A stretch of 64,000 bases of DNA from Methylobacterium sp. E-065. GTDB taxonomy: Bacteria > Pseudomonadota > Alphaproteobacteria > Rhizobiales > Beijerinckiaceae. The notes beneath the pieces were generated by a model that was given only the letters and a program-made list of their open reading frames with translations, did not search any database and was not told where the DNA came from. Positions 1 to 8,275 of the stretch are shown piece by piece (the first letter of the stretch is position 1; each line of letters begins with the position of its first letter). Where the stretch lies: contig NZ_JAKSYD010000074.1 in NCBI RefSeq assembly GCF_022829605.1, forward strand, positions 62,001 through 126,000, read 5' to 3'. The position numbers and the translations under genes are program-made.

Positions 1-271
1 AGACCAGCGGACCCGCCTCCTTGTGCGAGCAGGTCACGCCCAGCGGCTTGTGCAGCATCAGGCACAGGCCCGGGAGGGGATCGAGGGCTTCGCCGTCGAT
101 CACCAGCCGATCCGGCAAGTCGGGATCCAGGGCGATCCGGTCCCCCGCATCGGCCCATGCCGCGCCGTCGAGGCGGATCGCGCCGGCGCGGGCCAGATTC
201 TGGATCTCCCGGCGCGAGCCGTAGCCCAGATTGGCCAGCAGCTTGTCCAGCCGAACCGCCTTCGCGCTCAC
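1..271 (-). CDS. RsuA/RluB-type rRNA pseudouridine synthase, 3' part outside window
   Basis: Only the N-terminal 90 codons are present; the gene runs off the left edge. An S4 RNA-binding domain starts at once (RLDKLLANLGYGSRREIQNL), followed by the start of the pseudouridine synthase fold (LMLHKPLGVTCSHKE), which is the pattern of the RsuA/RluB/RluE/RluF family that isomerises uridines in rRNA. The GTG start at 271 overlaps the TGA of the upstream methyltransferase (268-270), so the two are probably translationally coupled. Both neighbours point to small-subunit rRNA modification, which favours an RsuA-like 16S enzyme, but the catalytic Asp region is not in the window, so the exact target is open. 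Confidence 0.85.
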   Translation of the reverse strand, partial: MSAKAVRLDKLLANLGYGSRREIQNLARAGAIRLDGAAWADAGDRIALDPDLPDRLVIDGEALDPLPGLCLMLHKPLGVTCSHKEAGPLV

Positions 272-1173
272 CGGCGCGCCTCGTAGACCCGGTAGCCGTT
301 CGCCTGCACGGTCACGGCAACGCTGCGGAACGCCGCCTGAAGCGTCGCCTCGTAGGGCAGGTGCGCGTTGGCCACGAGCCACAGGGTCCCGCCGGGCCGC
401 AGCACCTCGGCGGCCCGGGCGACGAAGGCCCGGCCGAGCGCCTGATCTTCAGCGCCGCCCTCGTGGAACGGCGGGTTCATCACGACGAAGTCGAGCTTGC
501 CGGGCACGAGCCCGGGCGTACGGATATCGGCCCAGAGGATCGTCGCCCGCGGATCGGCGACGTTGCGGCGGGCCATTTCGACGGCACGCCGGTCGATCTC
601 CACCAGGGTCATCGCGGTCACGGCGTCCGAGGCGAGGACCGCCCGGGCGAGTATCCCGAGGCCGCAGCCGAGATCGGCCCCCCGACCCTTCAAGGCCGGC
701 AGGTTCGCCAGGAGCAGGGCCGTACCGGGATCGAGCCGGTCCCAGGAGAAGATGCCCGGCTGCGTGCACAGGGCGAGGTTGTCGACATGGCGGGGGCTGC
801 CCTCGTCGATCGCCTCGGCGATGCCGGCCGGCTCGGGCGGCCGGTCGGTGCGGCAGATCCGGTGGTGCCGGCGCGGCTGGTCGGCGGCAGCGCACCCGAA
901 GGTGGTGAGTTCCTTGGCCAGCCGGCTTCCGCCCCGATCCTTGGGCGCCAGGGCGATCATCCGGCCGCCCGGACCCAGAGCCCGCAGCACCTGCGCGAGC
1001 ACGTAGCGCCGCTCCACCGTTCCCGGCGGGGCGAGGACGGTGGCGGTGTCGAGACTGTTCTCGGACAGATCCTCGAGCCGCGCGGCACCGGGAATCAATG
1101 GGGAAACCTGGACGGCATCGCCGGGGATCTCGGCGAGATCCATCGGCGGCAGGCCGTAGACGGCATGTCGCAT
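268..1173 (-). CDS. Class I SAM methyltransferase, RsmC-like (16S rRNA guanine-N2)
   Basis: 301 residues from the ATG at 1173; a longer reading from 1212 adds 13 unlikely residues. The C-terminal half has the SAM-binding motif ADLGCGLG (about residues 166-173), an acidic motif VEID near 191-194 and NPPF (233-236), the catalytic tetrapeptide of N-methyltransferases acting on exocyclic amines. The N-terminal half is a degenerate second methyltransferase-like domain, the two-domain plan of RsmC/RlmG. RsmC makes m2G1207 in 16S rRNA. The coupled downstream pseudouridine synthase supports an rRNA modification role. RsmC versus another MTS-domain enzyme is inferred from fold order only. Confidence 0.75.
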   Translation of the reverse strand: MRHAVYGLPPMDLAEIPGDAVQVSPLIPGAARLEDLSENSLDTATVLAPPGTVERRYVLAQVLRALGPGGRMIALAPKDRGGSRLAKELTTFGCAAADQPRRHHRICRTDRPPEPAGIAEAIDEGSPRHVDNLALCTQPGIFSWDRLDPGTALLLANLPALKGRGADLGCGLGILARAVLASDAVTAMTLVEIDRRAVEMARRNVADPRATILWADIRTPGLVPGKLDFVVMNPPFHEGGAEDQALGRAFVARAAEVLRPGGTLWLVANAHLPYEATLQAAFRSVAVTVQANGYRVYEARR

Positions 1174-1332
1174 GAATGATTCGGGCGTTGGAGAGCTGGC
1201 CCCGGAACGCAAGTCCGCGGCGGTGCGGGGAAGACCCGCGCCCGACTCGGATCATCCGGGGGAACGTCCCGGTTTATACCGGAATAGAGCCGGAAGCCCA
1301 GCCTCCCCAATCGACGCTGCCCGGATCGGGCA

Positions 1333-2319
1333 TCATCCCCGGGGGAACTCGAGCCCCATCTCGCGGTAGCGGGCCGGATCGTCGGCCCAGTTCTCACGCA
1401 CCTTCACGTGCAGGAACAGGTGGACCTTCGCGTCGGCCGCCTCGGAGATCCCGATCCGGGCCGCCTGCCCGATCGCCTTGATGGTCTGGCCGCCCTTTCC
1501 GAGCACGATCGAGCGCTGGCTCTCGCGCTCCACGAAAATCGTCTGCTCGATCCGCACCGACCCGTCAGACCGGACTTGCCACTGGTCGGTCTCGACCGTG
1601 GAGCGATAGGGCAGCTCCTCGTGCAGCCGGTCGTAGATTTTTTCCCGGGTGATCTCGGCGGCCAGCATGCGCAGGGGCGCGTCCGAGACCTGATCCTCCG
1701 GGTAGAGCCAGGGACCCGCCGGCATCCGGGCGGCGAGCGCACGCCGGAGATCCTGCACGCCACTGCCGTTCAGCGCCGAGATCATGAAGGTCTCGGCGAA
1801 GGGTGCGGCGGCGTTAAGCTTGGCCGCGAGCTCAAGCAGCCGCTCCCGGGCGATCAGGTCGATCTTGTTGAGGATCAGCAGCTTGTCGCGCTTCACGCCG
1901 TCGAGGCGGCCGAGCACCGCTTCGACCTCCTCGTCGACCCCCTTGCGGGCATCCACCAGCAGGCAGACCGCATCCGCGTCAGCGGCGCCGCTCCAGGCCG
2001 AATGGACCATCGCCCGGTCGAGTCGGCGCTTGGGCGCGAAGATGCCGGGCGTATCGACCAGAACCACCTGCGCGGAGCCTTCGATGAAGATGCCGCGCAC
2101 CAGCGCCCGCGTGGTCTGCACCTTGCGCGAGACGATGGAGACCTTCGTGCCGACGAGGTTGTTCAGCAGCGTCGACTTACCGGCATTCGGCACGCCGATG
2201 AGCGCGACGAAGCCCGCCCGGGCGTCGGCCGGCGTGCCCGGGAGCGCCGAAACGGCGTTGGCGGGTCCCTCGTTCGAAGCGTCGTCCTGCGAAGCGTCGT
2301 CCTGATCGTGATCGGTCAT
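1333..2319 (-). CDS. era: GTPase Era, 30S ribosome assembly factor
   Basis: 328 residues. G1 is GVPNAGKS (42-49), G3 is DTPG (89-92), G4 is NKID (151-154), and the C-terminus has a KH domain with GKGGQTIKAIG, the plan of Era, which binds the 3' end of 16S rRNA during 30S maturation. The first 35 or so residues are an acidic low-complexity extension (repeats of DDAS) not found in E. coli Era. The start overlaps the end of rnc by 4 nt (2316-2319), the usual rnc-era coupling. The order lepB-rnc-era matches many alphaproteobacteria. Confidence 0.97.
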   Translation of the reverse strand: MTDHDQDDASQDDASNEGPANAVSALPGTPADARAGFVALIGVPNAGKSTLLNNLVGTKVSIVSRKVQTTRALVRGIFIEGSAQVVLVDTPGIFAPKRRLDRAMVHSAWSGAADADAVCLLVDARKGVDEEVEAVLGRLDGVKRDKLLILNKIDLIARERLLELAAKLNAAAPFAETFMISALNGSGVQDLRRALAARMPAGPWLYPEDQVSDAPLRMLAAEITREKIYDRLHEELPYRSTVETDQWQVRSDGSVRIEQTIFVERESQRSIVLGKGGQTIKAIGQAARIGISEAADAKVHLFLHVKVRENWADDPARYREMGLEFPRG

Positions 2320-3095
2320 GTTGTCTCCGTCGGCCCCGCCGCCGGCAGGGCTCCGATCCCCTCCCGCTCCATCAGCGCCTGCGCGGCCGCCTGTTCGGCG
2401 ATCCGCTTGGATGTGCCCTCGCCGAGCCCGGGCGCAAGGCCCTCGACCTCAACCGCGATGCGGAATCGTGGCGCGTGGTCCGGACCTGTACGCTCAACCA
2501 CCGCGTAGGTGGGGATCGGCAGGCCGCGGCCCATGGCCCATTCCTGCAGGGCGGATTTGGCGTCGCGACCCCGTGCCGCCGCATCCGGCTCGCTCGGGTG
2601 GAAATGCGCCTCGACCACAGCCCGGGCGGCATCGAACCCGGCATCGAGATAGATCGCGCCGAGGATCGCCTCACAGACATCGGCCAGGATGGTCTGGTTG
2701 CGCCGTCCCCCACCCATGACCTCGCCCTGTCCGAGGATCAGGTAGGGCCCGACATCCCAGGCGGCGGCCACGACCGCGCAGGTCTCCCGCCGCACGAGTG
2801 CCGCGAGCCGCCGCGACAGGTCGCCCTCGTCGGCATCCGGGAACGCAGCGTAGAGCCGGTCCGCCACAGCGAGGCCGAGCACGCGGTCGCCGAGGAACTC
2901 GAGGCGCTGGTAGCTGCCGCCGCGTCCGGCGGCCTTGCTGGTATGGGTCAGCGCGCGGGTGAGCAGGCTCTGGTCGGCGAAGCTGTGCCCGATCCGCGCC
3001 TCCAGCACGCCAAGCGGCGGGCGCGGCTTGTGGGCGCGCCGGGTCCGCGCCGAAATCCGGGGCTGGGCCGCCTCGTCCAAGTCCGCACCGATCAA
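2316..3095 (-). CDS. rnc: Ribonuclease III
   Basis: Double-strand-specific endoribonuclease for rRNA and mRNA processing. The RNase III signature (QRLEFLGDRVL) and the second acidic cluster (DVCEAILGAIYLD) carry the metal-binding acids; a double-stranded RNA-binding domain follows at the C-terminus (KSALQEWAMGRG to AEQAAAQALM). Start choice is uncertain: a GTG at 3155 gives 279 residues but overlaps lepB by 64 nt, whereas the TTG at 3095 overlaps the lepB stop in a TTGA arrangement and gives 259 residues. I prefer the TTG for its coupling geometry. The gene lies between lepB and era. Confidence 0.95.
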   Translation of the reverse strand: MIGADLDEAAQPRISARTRRAHKPRPPLGVLEARIGHSFADQSLLTRALTHTSKAAGRGGSYQRLEFLGDRVLGLAVADRLYAAFPDADEGDLSRRLAALVRRETCAVVAAAWDVGPYLILGQGEVMGGGRRNQTILADVCEAILGAIYLDAGFDAARAVVEAHFHPSEPDAAARGRDAKSALQEWAMGRGLPIPTYAVVERTGPDHAPRFRIAVEVEGLAPGLGEGTSKRIAEQAAAQALMEREGIGALPAAGPTETT

Positions 3096-3883
3096 TGGAT
3101 CGTCGAGAACAGGCGCGACCAGCGGACATGGGCCGGCCAGTTCCAGACCTGCCACGCCGGTGTGCCCTCGTCGATCGAGAAGAAGATCATCTCGGCCCGG
3201 CCCACGAAATTGGCGAAGGGCACGTAGCCGACATTGGCGAGATCGCGCGAATCGGTGGAGTTGTCGCGGTTGTCGCCCATCATGAAGAAGTGTCCGGCCG
3301 GGACCGTATAAAGTTCGGTCTTATCCCAGAAGCCGTTGTCGCCGTCGCGCTCGATCACATTATGGACCACGCCGTTGGGCAGGGTTTCCAGGTATTGCGG
3401 GACCTTGGTGGCCTGACCGTAGGGATCGGTCGTCTCGTAATCGGCGATCCGCTCGCGCTTGACCGCCTTGCCGTTGATGTTGAGCACGCCGTCGATCATC
3501 TGGATTTTGTCGCCCGGCAGACCGATCACGCGCTTGATGTAGTCGGTCGCGTTGTCCTTCGGCAGCTTGAACACCGCGATGTCGCCGCGCTTCGGCTCGG
3601 CGGCCCAGATCCGGCCATCGGCCTGGACGGGAATGTACTCCGAGAGCGGCAGCGAGTACTTGGAGTAGCCGTAGGAGTATTTCGAAACGAACAGGTAATC
3701 GCCGATCAGAAGAGTCGGCACCAGAGAACCGGACGGGATGTTGAACGGCTGAAACAGCAGCGTCCGCACCACGAGGGCGATGAGCAGCGCCTGGATGCCG
3801 ACCTTCAGGGTCTCGCGGATGCTGGCCCAGGTGCCGGTTTCGGCGGGCTTCCTGAGCGGCTTGCCGTCGTAATCCACGCGCAC
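3092..3883 (-). CDS. lepB: Signal peptidase I
   Basis: Inner-membrane serine protease that removes Sec and Tat signal peptides. From the GTG at 3883 the product is 263 residues: one N-terminal membrane helix (about residues 27-43), then the nucleophile box PSGSLVPTLLIGD with Ser53, and the general base in DYIKRVIGLPGD with Lys117; MGDNRDNSTDSR marks the last conserved box. The residue after the catalytic Ser is Leu rather than the usual Met. A frame from 4015 adds 44 unlikely residues. It lies 177 bp after acpS and is followed closely by rnc and era. Confidence 0.95.
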   Translation of the reverse strand: MRVDYDGKPLRKPAETGTWASIRETLKVGIQALLIALVVRTLLFQPFNIPSGSLVPTLLIGDYLFVSKYSYGYSKYSLPLSEYIPVQADGRIWAAEPKRGDIAVFKLPKDNATDYIKRVIGLPGDKIQMIDGVLNINGKAVKRERIADYETTDPYGQATKVPQYLETLPNGVVHNVIERDGDNGFWDKTELYTVPAGHFFMMGDNRDNSTDSRDLANVGYVPFANFVGRAEMIFFSIDEGTPAWQVWNWPAHVRWSRLFSTIH

Positions 3884-4060
3884 GTTCCGTCTTCGGTTGA
3901 AATTGCGTCGTCTGCCGCCTGCGAAGGCGGCGCTGTCAGCGGTTGTCCCGAGGAATACGCCGCAATCGTGTCCGCCGTGAGCGGCGGGTCTAGACCAAGC
4001 GCGATCCCCCCGCAACGCACGAAGGGGGCCGGCTAATCCGCGCTCAGATCCGCGCTCTCG

Positions 4061-4471
4061 TCAGGCGGCGTTCGCGGCCGGCAGCGCCTCGATGATCACG
4101 AAGGCTTGTGCCAGGGGTGGATCGTCCGTCAGGCTGACGTGAAGGTGAGCCGCATGGCCCGGCGGCAGCAAATCCGCGAGTCGCTCTGCGGCCCCTCCCG
4201 TGAGGTGCAGGGTCGGCTGGCCGGAGGGGAGGTTCACCACCTCCATGTCGCGCCAGAACACACCGCCGCTGAGGCCAGTGCCGAGCGCCTTGGCGCAGGC
4301 CTCCTTGGCGGCAAAGCGCCTTGCATATCCCTCGGCGCGGGCCGCGCGCGCGTCGCAGCGGGCCCGTTCCCCGTCAGTGAAGACGCGCTGGGTGAACCGC
4401 GCACCGTGGCGCTCCAAGGTCCGGGCGATCCGGCGAATGTCGCAGAGGTCCGATCCGATCCCGATGATCAT
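4061..4471 (-). CDS. acpS: Holo-[acyl-carrier-protein] synthase
   Basis: Transfers 4'-phosphopantetheine from CoA to acyl carrier protein. 136 residues, normal for the AcpS trimer family. It begins [12 protein letters not shown], with the metal-binding Asp in GSD, and contains [14 protein letters not shown], the second family signature with the catalytic Glu. The ATG (4469-4471) overlaps the TGA of pdxJ (4468-4470), so it is the second gene of a pdxJ-acpS pair, with lepB-rnc-era downstream on the same strand. Confidence 0.96.
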   Translation of the reverse strand: MIIGIGSDLCDIRRIARTLERHGARFTQRVFTDGERARCDARAARAEGYARRFAAKEACAKALGTGLSGGVFWRDMEVVNLPSGQPTLHLTGGAAERLADLLPPGHAAHLHVSLTDDPPLAQAFVIIEALPAANAA

Positions 4472-5217
4472 GACGACCGAGCCCGGTCCATGGCGGCCCG
4501 CATGTCCCGCACAGCCCGGGCGAGCCCCTTGAAGATCGCGTCGGCAATCAGGGAATGGCCGATGTTGAGCTCCCGGATCTGTGGGAGAGCCGCGACGGGT
4601 CCGACGCTGCCGAGCGTGAGGCCGTGGCCGGCATGGATCTCAAGCCCCAGTCCGGCGCCGTGCTCGGCGGCGCGCCGGATCCGGGCCAGCTCGTGCGCGG
4701 TCCGTGCCGCATCGTTGTCGAGGGCGGCCTCGCAGTAGCTGCCGGTATGCAGCTCGACCACCGGCGCGCCGAGGGCCCGGGCGGCCTCCATCACCGCCGG
4801 TTCCGGTTCCACGAACAGCGACACCCGGATACCGGCTTCCGCCAGCGCCCGGATGCGGGGGGCGAGGTGATCGCGACCGCGGATGATGTCGAGGCCGCCC
4901 TCGGTGGTGCGTTCCTCGCGCTTCTCCGGGACGAGGCAGGCGGCGTGCGGCCGGGTGCTCAGCGCGATCGCCACCATCTCGTCGGTCGCCGCCATCTCGA
5001 AGTTGAGCGGAACGGACAGGCCGCGCTTGAGCGCCGCGATGTCGCTGTCGCGGATATGACGCCGGTCCTCGCGCAGATGCGCGGTGATGCCGTCGGCCCC
5101 CGCCTCGACCGCGAGCAACGCGGCCCGCACCGGGTCCGGATAGTCGCCGCCGCGGGCGTTGCGGACGGTGGCGACGTGATCGATGTTGACGCCGAGGCGC
5201 AGCTCTTCGGAGGTCAT
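4468..5217 (-). CDS. pdxJ: Pyridoxine 5'-phosphate synthase
   Basis: Condenses 1-deoxyxylulose-5-phosphate with 1-amino-acetone-3-phosphate in vitamin B6 synthesis. 249 residues from the ATG at 5217, the usual PdxJ length. N-terminal [14 protein letters not shown] is the family signature; [11 protein letters not shown], a VELHTG segment and a C-terminal [13 protein letters not shown] phosphate-binding region follow. The open frame extends far upstream, antisense to rpsF and rpsR, but all recognisable homology begins at [13 protein letters not shown]. First gene of the leftward pdxJ-acpS-lepB-rnc-era block. Confidence 0.96.
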   Translation of the reverse strand: MTSEELRLGVNIDHVATVRNARGGDYPDPVRAALLAVEAGADGITAHLREDRRHIRDSDIAALKRGLSVPLNFEMAATDEMVAIALSTRPHAACLVPEKREERTTEGGLDIIRGRDHLAPRIRALAEAGIRVSLFVEPEPAVMEAARALGAPVVELHTGSYCEAALDNDAARTAHELARIRRAAEHGAGLGLEIHAGHGLTLGSVGPVAALPQIRELNIGHSLIADAIFKGLARAVRDMRAAMDRARSS

Positions 5218-5598
5218 CCGCTGGTTCGTCCCAAGATCGGCGTGATGCGCCGGGCTTCTGGTCGCGATATGCTGGCGTGCCGACGTTCCGGCAAGGCGGC
5301 GTAACGGATGTTGCGCCGCGCAGCGGCTCCATTCGCGAACCTCTCCGACTTGCCATCCCGGCAAAAACCGACTATGCGCCGCCCCTCGCGTTCGCTCCGG
5401 CCGGGGGCTGAACGGACGGTGCCGCTTGCGGCATAGGGCTCTTCCCGATCCCGTCGTCCGGTGTCTCCGCCTTCGATCAACCGCTCGGGCCTGAAAATCG
5501 GCTCGAAGGGCTTGGCGCCGGGTGATCCGCGATATGAACCGGCCCGAACCATCCGCCTCCGGGCGGCCGGGCTCCTTTTGACGACGAAAGGCCCGACA
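5218..5598. other. Intergenic region between pdxJ and rpsF
   Basis: 381 bp between divergent genes pdxJ and rpsF, presumably holding both promoters. I could not pick out a convincing -35/-10 pair. The only clear structure is the hairpin just upstream of rpsF, listed separately. Confidence 0.6.
5568..5595 (+). promoter_or_regulatory. Hairpin immediately before rpsF start
   Basis: CGGG (5568-5571) pairs with CCCG (5592-5595) and CCTTT (5574-5578) with AAAGG (5587-5591), with a 2-nt bulge on the 5' side and an 8-nt loop. The hairpin ends 3 nt before the rpsF ATG at 5599 and contains the only purine-rich stretch that could serve as ribosome-binding site, so it could limit translation. S6:S18 autoregulatory leaders occur in other bacteria; whether this is one is inference. 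Confidence 0.4.
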
Positions 5599-6063
5599 AT
5601 GCCTCTCTACGAGCATGTGCTCTTGGCCCGCCAGGACGTGACGTCCCAGCAGGTCGAGACGATGATCGACACCTACAAGGGTGTGATCGAGCAGAACGGT
5701 GGCCGTCTCGAGAAGATCGAGATGTGGGGCGTGAAGTCCCTCGCCTACCGGATCAAGAAGAACCGCAAGGCGCATTTCGCGCTGCTGAACATCGACGCCC
5801 CTCCGGCCGCCATCGCCGAGATGGAGCGCCAGATGCAGATCTCCGAGGACGTCCTGCGCTTCATGACCGTCCGGGTCGAGGAGCTCGATCAGGAGCCGTC
5901 CGCCATGATGCAGAAGCGCGACCGCGACGATCGCAAGGATCGCGAGCGCGGCCGTCGTCGTGACGACGAGGGCTTCGGCGGTGGTGGCGGCTTCGGCGGC
6001 GACCGGGGTGACCGCGGCGATCGTGGTGATCGCCCCGAGCGCAGCTTCGGCGGGGAGGGCTAA
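5599..6063 (+). CDS. rpsF: 30S ribosomal protein S6
   Basis: Begins [14 protein letters not shown] and contains the S6 core to about residue 95 ([18 protein letters not shown]). A long charged tail follows, rich in Arg, Asp and Gly with repeated RGD units, giving 154 residues against about 130 in E. coli; such Gly/Arg-rich S6 tails are seen in other alphaproteobacteria. The start at 5599 is chosen because the upstream extension has no S6 homology. First gene of rpsF-rpsR-DUF2232-rplI; S6 pairs with S18 on the 30S platform. Confidence 0.97.
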   Translation: MPLYEHVLLARQDVTSQQVETMIDTYKGVIEQNGGRLEKIEMWGVKSLAYRIKKNRKAHFALLNIDAPPAAIAEMERQMQISEDVLRFMTVRVEELDQEPSAMMQKRDRDDRKDRERGRRRDDEGFGGGGGFGGDRGDRGDRGDRPERSFGGEG

Positions 6064-6066
6064 CCC

Positions 6067-6330
6067 ATGGCATTCGGTGCTGGTGCTGGTGCTGGTGCGG
6101 GCGGTGGACGCCGCCCCTTCTTCCGTCGTCGCAAGACGTGCCCGTTCTCCGGCGCGAACGCGCCGAAGATCGACTACAAGGACGTGAAGCTCCTGTCCCG
6201 CTACGTGTCCGAGCGCGGCAAGATCGTGCCGTCGCGGATCACCGCGGTCTCGGCCAAGAAGCAGCGCGAGCTCGCTCAGGCGATCAAGCGCGCCCGCTTC
6301 CTCGGCCTGCTGCCCTACGTGATCAAGTAG
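6067..6330 (+). CDS. rpsR: 30S ribosomal protein S18
   Basis: 87 residues, 3 nt after the rpsF stop. The S18 core ([21 protein letters not shown] to [12 protein letters not shown]) is complete. The N-terminus is a Gly-Ala repeat ([16 protein letters not shown]) encoded by four near-identical GGTGCT units, a lineage-specific extension. S18 binds as a heterodimer with S6, made from the adjacent gene. Confidence 0.97.
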   Translation: MAFGAGAGAGAGGGRRPFFRRRKTCPFSGANAPKIDYKDVKLLSRYVSERGKIVPSRITAVSAKKQRELAQAIKRARFLGLLPYVIK

Positions 6331-6459
6331 GTCACGGATCACCAACCGGCCCGGCATCTGCCCGGGCCGGTCCTCGCAGAGGGCGGCCCTGGTCGCCCGA
6401 TCGTTGGGGCGCGGAGTCGCCTCTAACCCTGCCTAAGCGGCAGTGGGACAGCGGAATTC

Positions 6460-7506
6460 ATGGTACAGCACATCGGCATCGGTATCGGCGCTGGGCTCGT
6501 CTCGGCACTCCTGTTCGGGGTGCTCCTGAAGGCGACGCCGCTCGCGATCCTGCTCTATCTCGTGGCGCCGCTGCCGATCCTGATCGTCGGCCTCGGCTGG
6601 AACCACAAGGTCGCGCTGACGGCAGCGGCGGCGGGCAGCCTTGCCCTCGCCGTGGTGATCGCGCCCTTCATGGGCCTGGCCTTCGGCGCCTACATCGCCC
6701 TTCCCGCTTGGTGGCTCGCCTACCTGACGCTCCTCGGGCGCGAGACGCCCCGCGGCCTCGAATGGTATCCGACCGGCCGCCTGCTCGGATGGATCGCCGC
6801 CACGGCGGCTCTGGCCTTCATCGCCATCGCGGTCCTGTCCTCGCCGAACCACGCCGCCTTCGATCGGCAGTTGCGCAGCCTCGCCCAGACGCTGGTGCAG
6901 GCCCGCATGCCCGCCACCCGCACTGCCGAGCAGAGCCGCCGGGCCGACGCGCCAGCGGCCGAGACCGACCGGTCCGGCCAGGATGCGGGCGCCGACACCG
7001 ATGCGCAGACCCCGGCCGAAACCGATGACGCCGACGTCACGCGGACCGAGATGGCCGACGCCCTGGCGCGCGTGGTGCCGGCTTTCGCGGCCAACGGGCT
7101 GGCGTTGCTGCTCGCCTTCTATCTCTGGGCTTCGGCCCGGATCGTGAAGATCTCCGGCCGTCTGCCGCGGCCCTGGCCCGATATTCCATCGACCGCCATG
7201 CCGCGGGTGACACTGGCCGCGCTCGGAGCCGCGCTGCTGCTGTGCCTCGGACCCGGCTATGTCGGCGTGCTCGGCGTCGCCCTGGTGGGGGGGTTCAGCG
7301 CGGCCTTCGCGCTGCAGGGCCTCGCCGCCTTCCACGACCGCTCCCGCGGCCGGCCCGGACGCACCCTGATGCTGTTCGGGCTGTACCTGATCCTGTTCGT
7401 GACGCAGGGCATCGCCCTCGTTGCCCTCACTCTGTTCGGCCTCGCCGACACAGCCCTCGACCGCCGGCGTTCCCAGGATCGCCCGAGGAACAGCCCGGCG
7501 CCGTGA
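6460..7506 (+). CDS. DUF2232 multi-pass membrane protein
   Basis: 348 residues with several hydrophobic helices: an N-terminal group (about residues 5-135), a hydrophilic acidic linker (about 150-200, rich in Ala, Asp and Thr) and a C-terminal group. DUF2232 proteins sit between rpsR and rplI in many alphaproteobacteria, exactly as here, so the assignment rests on position and topology. The function is unknown; distant similarity to ECF-transporter S components has been suggested for the family. Probably co-transcribed with the ribosomal genes. Confidence 0.8.
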   Translation: MVQHIGIGIGAGLVSALLFGVLLKATPLAILLYLVAPLPILIVGLGWNHKVALTAAAAGSLALAVVIAPFMGLAFGAYIALPAWWLAYLTLLGRETPRGLEWYPTGRLLGWIAATAALAFIAIAVLSSPNHAAFDRQLRSLAQTLVQARMPATRTAEQSRRADAPAAETDRSGQDAGADTDAQTPAETDDADVTRTEMADALARVVPAFAANGLALLLAFYLWASARIVKISGRLPRPWPDIPSTAMPRVTLAALGAALLLCLGPGYVGVLGVALVGGFSAAFALQGLAAFHDRSRGRPGRTLMLFGLYLILFVTQGIALVALTLFGLADTALDRRRSQDRPRNSPAP

Positions 7507-7547
7507 AACCCCGGCCCACGTGGCCGACCATCTGAAGGAGAAAGACC

Positions 7548-8120
7548 ATGGAAGTGATCCTGCTCGAGCGCGTGGCCAAGCTGGGCCAGATGGGCGAGAC
7601 CGTGAATGTCCGCCCGGGCTTCGCCCGCAACTTCCTGCTCGCCCGCGGCAAGGCCCTGCGCGCGACGGAAAACAACAAGAAGCACTTCGAGGCCCAGCGC
7701 GCCCAGCTCGAGGCCCGCAACCTCGACCGCAAGAAGGACGCCGAGGCCGTCGCCGAGAAGCTGAACGGCCAGAGCTTCGTGCTGATCCGCCAGTCGGGCG
7801 AGACCGGCGTGCTCTACGGCTCGGTCTCGACCCGCGACCTCGCCGATGTCGTTGCGAAGGATGGCTTCACGGTGGATCGGGGCCAGTTCACCCTGAACCA
7901 GCCGATCAAGACGCTCGGCCTGCACAAGGTCCCGGTGGTGCTGCACCCCGAGGTCGAGGTTGAGGTCACCGTCAACGTCGCCCGCAGCCCCGAGGAGGCC
8001 GAGCGTCAGGCCCGCGGCGAGTCCGTGACCGAGCGCGAGGCCTTCAACCTCGACGATCTCGGCCTCGAAGTCGGCGCGGCGCTGGCCGATGCTGGCGAGG
8101 GTGCCGACGACCGCGGCTGA
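7548..8120 (+). CDS. rplI: 50S ribosomal protein L9
   Basis: 190 residues. N-terminal [21 protein letters not shown] and [15 protein letters not shown] are the L9 signature; a long connecting helix (residues about 45-75) and a C-terminal rRNA-binding domain follow. It is about 40 residues longer than E. coli L9 through an acidic C-terminal tail. AAGGAGAAAGACC precedes the ATG, a good ribosome-binding site. Last gene of the rpsF operon, followed by a strong hairpin. Confidence 0.97.
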   Translation: MEVILLERVAKLGQMGETVNVRPGFARNFLLARGKALRATENNKKHFEAQRAQLEARNLDRKKDAEAVAEKLNGQSFVLIRQSGETGVLYGSVSTRDLADVVAKDGFTVDRGQFTLNQPIKTLGLHKVPVVLHPEVEVEVTVNVARSPEEAERQARGESVTEREAFNLDDLGLEVGAALADAGEGADDRG

Positions 8121-8170
8121 GTCTCTTCGCAATGCCGCTCGGTCCGGGCCCGCCCGGATCGAGCATTCTC

Positions 8171-8213
8171 AGGGGGACGGGCTGGCGCCGCACGGCGCTG
8201 CCGTCCCCCTTCT
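8171..8213 (+). terminator. Terminator after rplI
   Basis: Perfect 10-bp stem AGGGGGACGG (8171-8180) with CCGTCCCCCT (8201-8210), a GC-rich inner pairing within the 20-nt loop, and a short TTCT after the stem. It lies 51 bp after the rplI stop. Confidence 0.75.
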
Positions 8214-8275
8214 GTTGACGACGGCACGCGCAGGCAGGACACGGGTCAAAAGCCTACTTCTGGGGGAAGCGCCCG

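Noticed and set aside
5218-6357. Upstream extension of pdxJ to 629 codons
   Set aside because: It runs antisense through rpsF and rpsR; PdxJ homology begins only at 5217.
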